From Zhengitettix transpicula (lineage: Eukaryota; Arthropoda; Insecta; Orthoptera; Tetrigidae), in NCBI GenBank assembly GCA_037074705.1, contig CM073594.1, positions 73,704,509 through 73,768,508 on the forward strand: a stretch of 64,000 nt of DNA, written 5' to 3'. Below, piece after piece: positions 34,796 to 45,765 of the stretch. The notes below the pieces were generated by a model, which did no database searches, was not told the DNA's origin, and worked only from the letters and a program-made list of their open reading frames with translations. Both the position numbers and the translations under genes were made by a program. The stretch's first letter is position 1; every line of letters starts with the position of its first letter.

Positions 34796-35831
34796 AATGA
34801 TCATTTAGATTTAATTAAATTATAGGAATAATTAACAACAGTGATTGAGCTTAAAAAGAAATTTATTATCGTTGATACATTTTACAATGTACATAAACTA
34901 TTTTTAATGCCGAATTTCATCCATTTAAAACAAATACTTTAATTTTTATTGATTAATTCGTGGCATTTTTTAACATATAGTTCTTATATCATTACCATCA
35001 AATTCGTCGAATCTCTTATCTCAGGGTCACTACTGGGTTTGATAATTAGAACAAAAGCAATGTATAAACTGACAATTAACAATCCAAAACATAAAAAATT
35101 AACCTAAAACTATATGAAAATAAGTTAAAAGAAAGCTGAACGAAATGAAAACTGAACGAAATCTGACTATACCCTTTCAATTATCGTTTACAAATTTTTG
35201 GTTACTTGGTCTCTTGTATCATGAACACTACCACACTAAAAAGCCATTTTTTTACACTGACTCTACTTCATTGCAATTTTAATACACACGCTTGAATTTC
35301 TCGTCCTCAGCTATCTGGAACCTCGGATGAGCCTCCCCTTTCTGGTCAGCTAGCGGACACCGGATTCCTCAATGCGAAAATTGTTCCATCAGCGTGAAGC
35401 AACCTTTTGCTTCCCCGTTTGCAAATTGTTATGAAAATCCCTCCGTACAACTATTTGCTTGCTTCCATACAGGAACTCGCGATTTGCAATCTATATTTGC
35501 AGACTTTACTGTTTGATGCTCTAAGAGAACCGAACTGTATTATATCTCTCGTACTCTGATTTTAGCCTCCTTCTCATATCATTCCGATTCCAGACTTTTA
35601 GGTTTTCAGTTCCCCACGTGAACTGAACTGTTCCTTTTCTCGCAGCCAACTGGTCTTCTAGTGCATACTGAATTTTCCCCGCGCGTGCATTCCTCATTTC
35701 GGCTTTCAACAAAGAAACAGAGCTCGGCGCCATTGTCGCTTTGGAAGCTCCTGCCGCTACAATTCAATTTATAACCGCTACAATTTAATTTATAACAAAA
35801 CAATTTAATGGCCCAATTAATTGGCATTACA
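34793..35831 (-). mobile_element. Family L element, copy 5
   Basis: 1039 bp. On the minus strand it begins TGTAATGCCAATTAATTGGG-like, the same subtype as copies 1, 7 and 8. It is in tandem with copy 4, same orientation. The right flank continues as ATATATATGTGTGTG. Confidence 0.8.
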
Positions 35832-37202
35832 ATATATATGTGTGTGTGTGTACACAATATTTCATTTCACTTTTACATTATGATGTGATCTTGCTTTTAC
35901 ATTGATTGCTCTAAATGTTATTAATGTACAATTTTTGTATGAATACTCCTAATTTTCATTCTATTTCACAATTTTTATGGTATTATTTTAGATTTAATTC
36001 CACTTACTTTTGTTTATAAATTTTTGTAAAAAAAGCTCTTGCATTCTATTTTTAAGTCATTTTATAAGTCATCCATCCGCTTTTCTTTAAAGCGAAGAAA
36101 ATCCCAAGAGAAGTTAGTTAAAAATCAGGCTGTGGAACGCTGACGTTTTACCCTCAATACAGCGGATGTTATTTTCATAACACTTGAAACCTTCTTCTAA
36201 GTGTTTTTCTGGTATTCTATTGTCTTGCTAAAAGGGAAGAAAAGCCGAAAAAAGAGAATGAACAAAGGAAAACAGTATATGTACAATAAACAGAAAAAGG
36301 CAACGAGAAAATGGAATTACAAAATACAGAAGAGCAAGACGTAAACCAGACAGAGATATTTGTTGAGTGACGAAGTAATAAATCGTCCAGAAAAAGAAGT
36401 GTATAATGAGGTAAATATAGAGTGAAAGTAGCCGAGATTACTGGAACGTTCCCAACACCATTTCTCTTCGTCATCGGGAGTACACTCGAGCACTTGTAAC
36501 CCTTTCCACGCCTCTCTATAACAACGCTACAAAGTTTGTGCGTGAGCTTGAGCCCTCAAAGTCACGTTTCCTGGGAGTCCTGCAGGACGAGGACAGGATA
36601 GGGGTGAGGGCATTGGTGTCAGAGAGGGCTGTGACGCGAGACGCGGTGACAGGCGGGCTTTATGCCATAACAACCCCTCTTCAAATTAAGCTGCAAGAGA
36701 GAAAGAAAGGGACAAAGGTGGCGCGTTCACATCACAAAAGGCCACTGAAATAAAGAACACAGGGAGTTGGACCCAGAACCCACCTGACACGGAATCCCCC
36801 AACCCCAAAACTAAATATAATAACTGAAATCAGAGCTCTGTACACTCTATCAAACAGTCGGAGTATTAACCTTCCATGGCATCTAATTTCCTGCCTGCCA
36901 TCACGCTGACTGAATTCACTTTCCACAAGAAAAACGTTAAGAAACTTTGCGACCATGTTATATAGAGCTGTTAATATGTTTCAAGCATCATCAAAGCGGC
37001 AAGGTATTTTTATACCTTTGCAGAAGAACCGCTCAACAAATCAGTAGTTTTGAGGCTATCATAAATTCGGATTTTCAATTTGAAACACTTTATTTAAGCT
37101 TAATATTCAGTGTGTCCATTTTATTTTTGTTTTTAACTTGTGACATGCTGGTATAAAAATATAATCCTTGTTGTGAGCAGGATACAATCAATATTTTTAT
37201 TT
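35832..37202. other. No gene seen
   Basis: AT-rich with a GC-richer patch at 36480-36760. Frames of 70-85 codons have no domain. Confidence 0.4.
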
Positions 37203-37580
37203 TTATGCTATCTGGGTGCCCGGGTTGTCATAATGAAACTAAGTGACATCTATAGCCCGGGATTTGACTCCAATCTCGGTTGTATTAGCGTTATTTTCAT
37301 GTAACGCGCCCCTCCACATCCCCCACCTCTGAATTTCCCTTCCCATGCCGAAAGGGGTTGAAATTATATGCAGGCAACATCGGTAGAAATACTATAAATC
37401 TCACTGACCCCGAAAATTATTTATTCGACGCAAATATCGGCCATTTGAGCATGGTAGACGTGTTTTACTCCCCACAGTGTTTGTATTCGGATCGCAAGGA
37501 ACACAAGTAAGGAACGAAAGTTGTAGATTTGTATACGAAACATGCACACACATAAAGGCAATTTTATTTATGGAAGATAT
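37203..37580 (-). mobile_element. Helitron-like element H, copy 2
   Basis: TGCTATCTGGGTGCCCGGG (a mutated CTAGCTGGATGCCCGG end) is followed by CTCCAATCTCGGTTGTATTAGCG and GAAATTATATGCAGGCAACAT, as in copy 1. The inner part ACAGTGTTTG and TCGCAAGGAACAC matches copy 3 on the opposite strand. Confidence 0.5.
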
Positions 37581-38234
37581 TTATGCATAAAAAAATATTT
37601 ATTTCCTCTCCGTATCGTTAGTCTACTTTACTTTCAATATCTGTGTATGAAAATCTTTTCTATTAGCAGTTCGTGATTGGTGTCGAATGCGTCATTATAA
37701 GGGTCTCTGAAACCAACAGTGAAACTCCCGATGTCGATCAAGATCCATCAATATGCTTCATAACATGTTCTAGAGATTGCATTTTTACGCCTGTTTATAT
37801 GAAATAAATAATGCATTTTTCTGGCCAACACCAGACAATATTTTTATTGATTTAAGTCAACGTTCCGGTAGGTATTTGTTCCTTCCTCAGGTCTTTCCTG
37901 CGGAGAATTTGCATAAAATTAATTTGTTGCTATCGAGAAGCCAATGAATTTACGAAAGTGGTTGAAAAAAAAATTATACTATTACCACAATAAAACTGAG
38001 AAGCACTCACCTACATGTGCTAAATGTTAAGAACTATTTTCACATCCTATAAAAAAAACACAAAATTAGAATACCTTCCGAGGTAACTTCACAAACTCTA
38101 CACAAGTGCGGTCACAGACAAACTAAAGAGGATCACAAACTCTCAATAGAACGCGTCTCGCAAACCAATGTCCTACCCTCTCAATCAGAAATTACTAAAC
38201 TAACATTATCACCAAACAATTATGCAAAAATAAT
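37581..38234. other. AT-rich, possible 3' remainder of PLE 1
   Basis: No frame. A hammerhead-like core at 37857-37890 lies on the same strand as PLE 1 and downstream of it. Confidence 0.35.
37857..37890 (-). ncRNA. Hammerhead-ribozyme-like core near PLE 1
   Basis: Minus strand has CTGAGGA (fits CUGANGA), then AGGAACAAATACCT with a short AGG/CCT stem, then GGAACGTTGAC (one change in GAAAC). It is downstream of the PLE 1 endonuclease on the same strand, where a pseudo-LTR would be expected. Confidence 0.35.
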
Positions 38235-38863
38235 ATTATCCAAGTTTCATCTACAGTAATTAACTTCACCAACAGAGCGTTGTAAATGTTCATTCGAACA
38301 CGTTTTTGGTCTAACCTGAGCAAACGCGGCAGCCAACGCGCCGACAGCTTTCTCATGCCTAAATGTTGATTTAATATGTGACAAACACGTTCTCATGACC
38401 TCTGCTGCCTCTCCCACTTTAATTCGATGGTCGTGTAGCACCATTTGGTGAACTTTGGCGACGTTTTCGTCGGTAGTTGCAGTTTTTGGACGTCCACAAC
38501 GTACATCGTCTCCCAAGCTCTTACGGCCACGTTTAAATGCAGCTGCCCAAAATTTAACTTTTGTAAATGATGGTTCAGTGTCTCCATACACAGAATGCAA
38601 CTTATCTTTGATTTGTGTAGGTGTATTGCCTTTCAAAAACAAATATTTAATATCAGCTAGATACATCGATTTTCTCCATTTTCACAAAACACTCACATCA
38701 CATCAACTCACTCAAACGACTGTTACATAACAACTGCGCGTCCAAAATGGCTGAAACTTTGGTAAGTAACTGTCAACAGATGACCAAAGAAATTCACTAG
38801 CTTTCATTTACTAGTGCTGCCATTTTCACGTTGTGGTCGCAAACTTTTCAGACCACCCTCGTA
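38235..38863 (-). pseudogene. Mariner transposase, 5' half only
   Basis: The minus strand begins with a mariner-type inverted repeat (TACGAGGGTGGTCTGAAAAG at 38863 downward), then about 160 bp of leader and a start ATGGAGAAAATC. One inserted base shifts the frame immediately after. The rest (38666-38247) gives the N-terminal HTH region: FLKGNTPTQIKDKL, SFTKVKFWAAAFKRGRKSLG and GRPKTATTDENVAKVHQMV. After another frameshift it reaches TVDETWI, the first catalytic Asp box, and then stops matching. The second and third Asp and the 3' repeat are missing, so it cannot transpose. The 5' end sits in a TA directly after the stop codon of the PLE 1 endonuclease. Confidence 0.88.
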
Positions 38864-38865
38864 TA

Positions 38866-39291
38866 TCATTCCAGACAAATTGCGTCTTTTCTCTTTTTCT
38901 CTATATCTAAAATGTCAACATATTTCCAATCAAAATAATGATTCTCATCCAGTCTATGAGTAATGACCACATTATGGTTCGAAGTTTTACAATTACTTTT
39001 ATGTTCCTCAAGTCTAATTTCAAGTGCGCGTTTTGTTTGCCCTGTATAACATTTATTACAATTTGGTACACTACATTTAATTTTTTATACAACATTGCGT
39101 TGCTTTTCTTTATCAATTTTATATTTGCCTCTTTTAATAAATTTGGTAAGATTGTTGTTAATTTTGAAAATAACTTTAAAGTCTAACGTATTTAAAAATC
39201 GTTTCAAGATTTCGCTGACATGACCATAATATGGCAATACCTTAAACTGTATTTTCTTATAATTAATGTCTAATTTTGCAATTATACATAT
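38866..39291 (-). pseudogene. PLE 1: GIY-YIG endonuclease region
   Basis: C-terminal part of a Penelope-like retroelement ORF. The minus-strand frame from about 39257 gives KVLPYYG, then a linker with one in-frame stop. After that come NKCYTGQTKRALEIRLEEH (the YIG-like motif, catalytic Arg and following Glu-His), NHNVVITHRL, NHYFDWKYVDILDIE and a C-terminal KRKDAICLE before TGA at 38866-38868. VVYQI, the GIY-equivalent, is in another frame, so one frameshift separates it. PLEs use this endonuclease to nick target DNA. The order RT then GIY-YIG is standard. The ORF continues at 40334 beyond L copy 6. Confidence 0.85.
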
Positions 39292-40333
39292 TCTAATACT
39301 AATTAGAGGCCATTAATGATTTTAATAATTGGATAGTTATGATGGATTGTTAGCGGTTCAAATTTTCAAAGGCAACCAATGCATAGGCGAGTTTTGTTCG
39401 GCCGTGAAGGCTTTTTCTGAAACAGTCGGTCTGGAGTTGAAGTTGGGTGTGGAAGTCAGAAATCGAGAGGCGTACAACGAACAGCGTGGCCGGCGTATAG
39501 GTCAAGCCGAGAAGGTTACAAGTTTTTAGAATTAGTATAAAATTTTGGACAGTGAAATACATTGTAAAACTGCAAAGAGTAACGTAATAATTAGCGCCAA
39601 ATTAAAATTTCTACGAGTACCGAGACCGTCATCAGTTTCCACATAGAGACAATTTTGTAACAATCTGTCTAACTAATAATCTGGAGGCGAGCAGCAGTTC
39701 CAGTTCCCAGAGGAAAAACTCGAATTCTACGACCGTGTTTTGTACAATCAAGTGTAGAGTCAGTGATTTCATGGCCTGTAAGTGTGAATTGTGAGCCCGA
39801 GCCCAGGAGAGTTAAGTCTGGTACCAGCCAAATATTTTGTAAGTAGAAACCAATTTAATTAAGTTTTGTAAAGGTAATCGTCACATTTCGCTTTAACGTT
39901 TTCGTTTTGATTGTTTAACTTCTTAGTTTGTAAATTCTATGATTGTGTAACGTAAATATAAAGGTTGTTTCTTTACTTATCAAGCCCAGAAAAATGACCC
40001 TGAGAAAAGAGTTATAAAATCTCTAAACATTGAAAACTTTAAGTGTAATTAATCTCATATAAAATGGTATAAATTTCTACTGAATAAAAGTAAATTGTAT
40101 TGAAAAGTTTAATGAATGTTGTAATTATTTCTCAATCCTTATTTTAAAATAAATAATTGTTTCATAAAACTATTGATTTAAATTCATGGAAATAATTTTG
40201 TTTAAATAATATTTTCTAATTAATTTCGGTTTAATCATATAATTGGCGCCCAACGTGGGAAATAAATTCAATTGATTAATTTAATATCCTTTTAATCATT
40301 ACAAATTGGCGACTCAACATGGGTTGATTAATT
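39292..40333 (+). mobile_element. Family L element, copy 6, inside PLE 1
   Basis: 1042 bp from TCTAATACTAATTAGAGGCC (first G mutated) to ...TTGATTAATT, with ATAT at 39288-39291 and 40334-40337. Near the 3' end there are two primer-site-like words: TTGGCGCCCAACGTGGG at about 40242-40258 and TTGGCGACTCAACATGGG at about 40305-40322, separated by a unit that ends ATTACA at 40303. The first equals the usual tRNA-Lys-type primer-binding site of animal retroelements. It splits the PLE 1 frame. Confidence 0.85.
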
Positions 40334-41010
40334 ATATCTCCCCATGTAATCAGTAAAATATCTTTATTGATTCTTTTAGATGTATGCTTTTTAATAAAGC
40401 TTATAGGGTAAGCATTATTGATTGTAATTTTAATGTTTTGTGTGTGGTGTATTGGATTAGGCTTTGTCGATGAAATTATACGCAATAGCTTTCTTCTGGT
40501 GAATACGGTGGCTGGATAGAAAATTTAGGACTCCTCCTGAATACGTTGGTTATCGGAACGAATTCGTTTCAATGGAGTCATTGTTCTTACTGACACATAC
40601 ATCTAAGAAACTCATTTATGGTATTTTACATTTCATATGTGAATCGGAGTTTATCATGATAATTTTGATGATGTCGTTAAATTCATTATTGATTATACAA
40701 AAAAATGTCATGCACATATCTAAGGTATTTAATAGATTTGTTTTCTAATTTATTTAAAGAATGAGTTTCGAAATCTCTCATAAGGGGGAATAACGGGGAT
40801 CCCATAGGAGAACCTTCTATCTGTTGGTAACATTTATTATCAAATTGGAAATATGTTTAATTTAATATCATATTCAGTGTAGTTTCAATTTCATTCAATT
40901 AAAATATTATCTGGTATTCGTCAGAAGACTGTATTATTTACTTTACAACTTGTCTTAAATAACGTTTTATTATTAGTTAAATCCTCTTTATTTAATACAG
41001 GATTGGAGTA
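40334..41010 (-). pseudogene. PLE 1: reverse transcriptase and thumb region
   Basis: The minus strand carries Penelope-type RT boxes. GSPMGSPL is followed by LRYVHDIF, with the catalytic YVDD changed to YVHD. Then come FLDVCV and PTYSGGVLNFLSSH (thumb motif), KKAIAYNFIDKA and NNAYPISFIKKHTSKRINK. Several stops and frameshifts interrupt it and the N-terminal part is absent. Removing L copy 6 and one ATAT rejoins this segment to the endonuclease region at 39291. The YVDD change plus frameshifts show it is dead. Confidence 0.85.
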
Positions 41011-41559
41011 AACTTTGAGAGGAGATTCGCTGAACAAGGATGTGAGTGTGAGAGTTTGCCTCCTTACTGTAGGTGCTACGCCCACGTCCACTTCCAGAGG
41101 ATTTCCCTCTCACGCGCAGATGAGAGCAAGTGGGCTGCAAGTGTTTGTGTAATTCCTCGGATCTGGGACTCGCTTGGTCTGGTTCTGTCCTGTGACAACC
41201 TCTTCTGTTTGCCATCCACTTCCCTATTCATTCATCTTTGCAATTAAACATTGTCAAATGAACAAATCTATGATAAACCTTTTTAAGTAGTAAAAGTTTT
41301 TCCATTTAAAAAAACAAATATATATTTATATTAAAAATATATTTGTGAAGTTAAATTGTTATGCTCCTAAGTTTTTCAATTGATTTCCTTTTGACTTGCG
41401 TAGTGAGTCCTTTTTTTTAATAAAAGTTTATAACGGTCGCGTCGACATCGTGGTCATTGGCGACCCGTATGTTATTTACTATAGATTACATAGCGTTACT
41501 GTTTACATACATTCTTAACATTAATTGCAATCGGATTTCTGTATTTGTTCACTTACGAT
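41011..41559. other. No gene supported
   Basis: GC-richer patch at 41020-41240, then AT-rich. Both strands have open frames of 60-75 codons there, without domain. Confidence 0.4.
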
Positions 41560-41639
41560 TGCTTCCTCGATAAATTTGACGATGTCCAAGGCAGCTGTAG
41601 TTGAAGTACAGAGGTCTGCGATGTGGTGTTTTGTTATTG

Positions 41640-43430
41640 TATTTCTTCTGATGTCGTTGTACCTGCTGCAGTAGAATAGTATATGGGGAATAGTTAGCAG
41701 TGGACTGCATTGTTCACAGGTTGCTTGGGTAGATCTGGAAAATAGGAACGCACGAGTATAAACTTAGTGGAGGGTTCTTACTCTTGTCAGCATCACCTGT
41801 TTTTTTCTGTTAATGGTTTTGGAATTGTTATATACTAGTTCGCTGTGAATTATTCCGTTGTTCTTCTTTCTCCTTTTGTCGTTCCACCTGTTTTCGAGTT
41901 TTTCTTTACAGAATTTCCACGTTTCGTTGCTGTTGCTCTGGAAGTCGTTTCCTCCGTTGTATATGGTTCTTGACGCTACTTTTTCCAACTTGTCGGCCCT
42001 GAGGTTTCCAGGAATTCCTCAATGCTAGACAGATATTTTCATTTATATTCCTTATCTTCGTGATATTGTCCCTAATGAAGTTCAATTTTTTGTTCCTTTT
42101 TTGGGGGTTTATGATATCTTTTATTGCTTCGGAAGAGTCTGTTAGAATGAGGTTATTGTTATCCGGGATGTTTATGCAGAGTTGAGTGGCCATGTAGATA
42201 GCTTGCACTTCAGCCGCCAGGGCCGATGACTGGTTATTTAGTGTTCTAGTGCTTTATATTTCGCTCGCTACTCCTGCTACGGACTTGGATCCATCTGCAT
42301 ACACTGATCTGGGATAATCGTGTTTCTTTATTAATTCATCGTGTTCCTTGATGAAGTTATCTATTTCTTGGATTAGTAGGGTTAGGTCTACTGAAATGTC
42401 TAAGATTTTCCAAGGTGGGGTTCTTGCGAATGTGTTTTGTTCACTTTGTGGCAGTGTGATCCTTGCTGTCCTCAGGTATTTTTTCCAGCATTTTATGGAA
42501 CAGTATTGCTTCTAATACTTTCCCACTGTGGTGGTAATTTAAAGACTTTGTTTGTTATCTGATTTGGGGGTTACATGACTCTAGATCTTTTTTTCGGTAA
42601 CAGGCTACATGAGGGTAATCCACGTGGTGGCAACTCCCCTTTAATAGCATAGGAAGGGATCTGAAAGGGGGGATGCGGAAGGGTAGAGGAAGGTAGCTAA
42701 GGGTTAACTAGGGCCCCCGGGCTATATTTTATGGATTCTTTCCGGCATTCGCGTAAATGTAATGCAGGACAAACCCTAGAAAACCTGCATCAGGTAGGTC
42801 GGGAATTTGGTGCTTGTCCCACGCCCTTCCGATGGCGGGAGAGGGGTTTGCTGTGGGTTCGCAGCTTTCCCCTCGCAGACATTTTATGGCGTACTTGATT
42901 GATAACATTTTTCTTCTGAATGCCAGAGATAATTATTTTTTCTCTGTCCTTAGTCTCGTTATTGGGGTGGATCTTATGGATCCGAATATGATTCTTAACG
43001 CCTCGTTCTGAATTTCGTTTAGTGTCTCTAATATTGCTTTATTCGCGGACTGGTAAAAGTGGGCTCCATATTCTATTTTCGCGAGGATTGTGGCTTTATA
43101 TGTAACTTGTAGCGTATTGTGTTTGGCCCCCCAGTTTCTAGCTGCTATTATTCTTAATATATCTATTTGTTTCTTAGTTTTTATTATCAGTTGTTCTATA
43201 TGATTATGGAATCTTAGTTTACTATCCCACATTATTCTTAGAATCTTGTGACTTTTTGTACTTGTTATGGTTTGGTCGTTTATATTTAGAGGATAAATTT
43301 TTTGTTTGTACCTTTTTGAGAACAGTATAGTTCTGACTTTGTCCGGTGTGAAGGAAAATCATATTTTCTGAGCTCATTCCGGAGTGTTGTCTATAGCTGA
43401 TTGCATCTGTTTTGCACATTCCTTTGGATT
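41640..43430 (-). pseudogene. LINE fragment: RT C-terminus, RNase H, CCHC tail
   Basis: Minus-strand pieces in LINE order. First, an RT C-terminal region (about 43420-42890) contains MWDSKLRFHNHIEQL, TLQVTYKATILAKIEYGAHFY and NEIQNEALRIIFGS followed by TPITRL. Second, RNase H (about 42370-42100) contains YADGSKSVAG (first Asp), AAEVQAIYMATQLC (Glu) and LILTDSSEAI (Asp). Third, a C-terminal part (41990-41640) contains QVMLTRVRT, then CEQC...PHILFYC, a CCHC-type finger. This is the layout of I/R1/LOA-like LINEs. At least two frameshifts or stops are visible. It is interrupted by a retroposed R copy at 42499-42889. It shares the V-x-x-R-x-R-T-x-H motif with the fragment at 5.4 kb. Confidence 0.85.
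42499..42889 (-). mobile_element. Family R, copy 16, retroposed into a LINE
   Basis: Antisense, 5'-truncated R sequence (42592-42880) followed at its tail by about 92 bp of unrelated DNA (42499-42591). The whole is bounded by the 10 bp direct repeat CATTTTATGG at 42489-42498 and 42880-42889. Joining the LINE across one repeat restores its reading frame (IKCWKKYL). This proves the insertion boundaries and shows that DNA beyond the A-tail was carried along (3' transduction). Confidence 0.85.
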
Positions 43431-44245
43431 GTGGTGAGTCTTGTGGACTCCTGAATTACGAGAAAATTCTCACAATTGTACGATGAATACTGTTGAGGTG
43501 TGAACAGCGGATTAGAACACGTTACAAAAATACTGTAATAATTATTCATGTCTGTCAATTGCAGAAAATTGATTAGAAGGTAATAGAAGAGCAAAGTGTA
43601 AATTATATAATAACAAATGATAAAATGGAAGTTTTATTAAATAATATTTTGTTTTTCCGAGATTTTTTACAGATTAATACGTCAATGTGTTTGTTTTTTA
43701 ATAAAGAAATTTTGACAAATTACTGTTGATTATTGTTTCATAGTTAATTCTATGAAATTGAATTTTCTGGTCAAATGATAACTAGCGTTGCTTCGAATTT
43801 TTTTTTTAAAATGAATCACTATCTAAATTTTCTCTGTTTCAAGTTTCATTCTACATTCCCATGTGCCTTTAATTTCCATTGGCAAAGAATTTTGTTTAAT
43901 CTACTAGTCTTTTGCATTTCATATTTTCACTGTGGGTTAAGCGAAAGTATGTAGGGTTAGTATTTTCTGCAGTTAATTTTTTATGAGATATTATTAGTTA
44001 TAATGAGACATAAGCCGTCGAATAGAAAGTCCTGCGTAACATTACACAGATGATCACGGCTTCAAAATAAATCCTAGGAGCCAGAAATCTGCCCTAAAAG
44101 AATTCTTAAAACCAATCTCGACAGTATATAAGTTCAAAGGCAGTGTTGAGGTTTTTATTTCAGGAAGTAAGGAAGGACTTCGTGGATTATATTTTACTTA
44201 ACATGAAAAAAATTACGTCTGATTGAAAATAATGAATAAGAATGA
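43431..44245. other. AT-rich, no gene seen
   Basis: No supported feature. Confidence 0.45.
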
Positions 44246-44280
44246 TAGGCAATTCAGACAAAAAGGTAATATAAGTACCA

Positions 44281-44315
44281 CACAGCGTTTCTGGGATCCT
44301 TGTTCCTTTCATCAG
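44281..44315 (-). ncRNA. Hammerhead-ribozyme-like core, PLE 2 left arm
   Basis: Minus strand has CTGATGA (perfect), then AAGGAACAAGGATCCCA with a short GGA/TCC stem, then GAAAC (perfect) and GCTGTGTGGTAC with a candidate GUA cleavage triplet. Its location in a PLE pseudo-LTR fits reported hammerhead motifs in this element class. Stem I is weak. Confidence 0.5.
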
Positions 44316-44389
44316 GTGCTAAGAAGAGCCTAGAGAAACACAACTGCACTTGTCAGTTCACAACACCCAAAAGCCTCTTTGGTTTGGAG

Positions 44390-44890
44390 GATGATCAGAA
44401 AGATAATTGAGAACACGTCCACATTATGTAGGTTTTCTGAACCAGTTGGTGATAATGGAGCATGATCCGAAAGATAATTGAGAACACGTCCAGAGTATGT
44501 AGGTTTTATGAACCAGTTGGTGATAATGGAGGATGATGAGAAAGATAATTGAGTACACGTCCACAGTATGTAGGTTTTCTGAACCAGTTGGTGATAATGG
44601 AGCATGATCCGAAAGATAATTGAGAACACGTCCAGAGTATGTAGGTTTTCTGAACCAGTTGGTGATAATGGAGGATTATCAGAAAGATAATTGAGAACAC
44701 GTCCAGAGTATGTAGGTTTTATGAACCAGTTGGTGATAATGGAGAATGATGTGAAAGATAATTGAGAACACGTCCAGAGTATGTAGGTTTTATGAGCCAG
44801 TTGCTGATGATGGAGGATGATGAGAAAGATAATTGAGAACACGTCCAGAGTGTGTAGGTTTTCTTAACCAACTGGTAATGGAAGTATTAT
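44390..44890. repeat. 71-bp tandem array inside PLE 2
   Basis: The word AGATAATTGAG recurs at 44401, 44472, 44543, 44614, 44685, 44756 and 44827, exactly 71 bp apart. Units differ at a few bases. The unit derives from the PLE thumb motif RKPTxSGRVLNYLSHHP. Because 71 is not divisible by three, successive units are read in rotating frames. Confidence 0.93.
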
Positions 44891-45657
44891 GAATGGAAAC
44901 AGTGACATCAAGGAAATTAAAAGAATGGTTAAATTCAAGTTCATGGGTGAATTGTAAGTTGGAATGATAATTATTGAAAGTATTGACAGTAAGGTTAATT
45001 TGAGAGGTATTAAGAATAAGAAAAATGTCATCTACATATCTGATGTTGCAAAGAGGTTGGTCGGGAAGTGGAGAAAGACTAGAATTTTCTAAATCTCTCA
45101 TGACTATCTCAGGAAAAAAAGGACTAACGGGGCTTCCCAGGGGATAATCTTTGATTTGATGACAGTGAACCTGATTAATTTTGAAATAAGTGGAGACGAT
45201 GATTAGATTTACGATGCATAAAATTTCATCAAGTGGAATTTTAGTATATTGACTGAAAATGGGTCATCTGTTTTTGAAACTGTTAATGACTTGATAGTTG
45301 GGAATATAGTTTAATAAGGAAACGACATCAAGAGAATTTAAAGAGTGGTCATGAGGGACGGTAAGAATTTTTAACAGAATAATGGTTTCTACGTTGAGGG
45401 TTTTAGAAAACATGTTATGAATGTAGGAGGAAAGGTTGTGTAAGGCACTGCCAGTAGGAGCAATAATAATTCTAAAAGATAAGCCAGGGTTGTGTGTTTT
45501 AGGAAGAGCATACGCTCTGGAAATGTTGGCTGAGGTGATGAATAAGGAGTAAAAAGCAATAAAATCATTTTTTGAGAATAGTTTTTAGTTTGTCAATGAC
45601 TGTATTGGTTTTGCAAATTTTATAAGAGGTAGTTTCAGACAGAATTTGAGTGTTGTC
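44890..45657 (-). pseudogene. PLE 2 reverse transcriptase
   Basis: The minus strand from about 45560 to 44890 shows ISRAYALPKTHNPGLSF (with the LPK-H fingers motif), LNSLDVVSL (first catalytic Asp box), YPLGSPVSPFFPEIVM (the G-S-P-x-S-P motif), CNIRYVDDIFLI (intact YVDD), LQFTHELEFNHSFNFLDV and RKPTHSGRVLNYLSHHP. This is the palm-to-thumb order of Penelope RT. Frameshifts and stops are present before the YVDD segment, but the 45101-44790 part is open. It is probably inactive because it lacks the N-terminus and endonuclease. Confidence 0.85.
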
Positions 45658-45689
45658 AACTGACAAGTGCAGTTGTGTTTCTCTAGGAT

Positions 45690-45724
45690 CTGACGAATGG
45701 GACAAGGATCCCAGAAACGTTGTG
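45690..45724 (+). ncRNA. Hammerhead-ribozyme-like core, PLE 2 right arm
   Basis: Plus strand has CTGACGA, A, then a perfect 5 bp hairpin TGGGA-CAAGGA-TCCCA (stem II), then GAAAC and GTTGTGTGTTA with a candidate GUU triplet. Both invariant boxes are intact. It points outward from the element, mirror to the left-arm core. Confidence 0.55.
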
Positions 45725-45765
45725 TGTTATTTATATTACCCGTTTTGTCCGAATTGACTATCTTT

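Larger units (their letters stand above)
44246..45765 (-). mobile_element. PLE 2 with inverted pseudo-LTRs
   Basis: An inverted repeat of about 105 bp flanks the element: left 44246-44358, right 45658-45765. Shared words include AATTC-GACAAAA, GGTAATATAA, TTTCTGGGATCCTTGT and AGAGAAACACAACTGCACTTGTCAG. Between the arms is Penelope RT sequence. Inverted pseudo-LTRs are known for PLEs. Each arm carries a hammerhead-like core. No GIY-YIG domain lies inside, so this is a deleted copy whose 3' part is replaced by a 71 bp tandem array. Confidence 0.8.

Noticed and set aside
38235..38863. Active mariner
   Set aside because: Frameshifted after the start codon and truncated after the first catalytic Asp box.
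40242..40258. Complete endogenous retrovirus at the primer-site match
   Set aside because: No gag, pol or env sequence follows; the match is inside a ~1 kb solo-LTR-like element.
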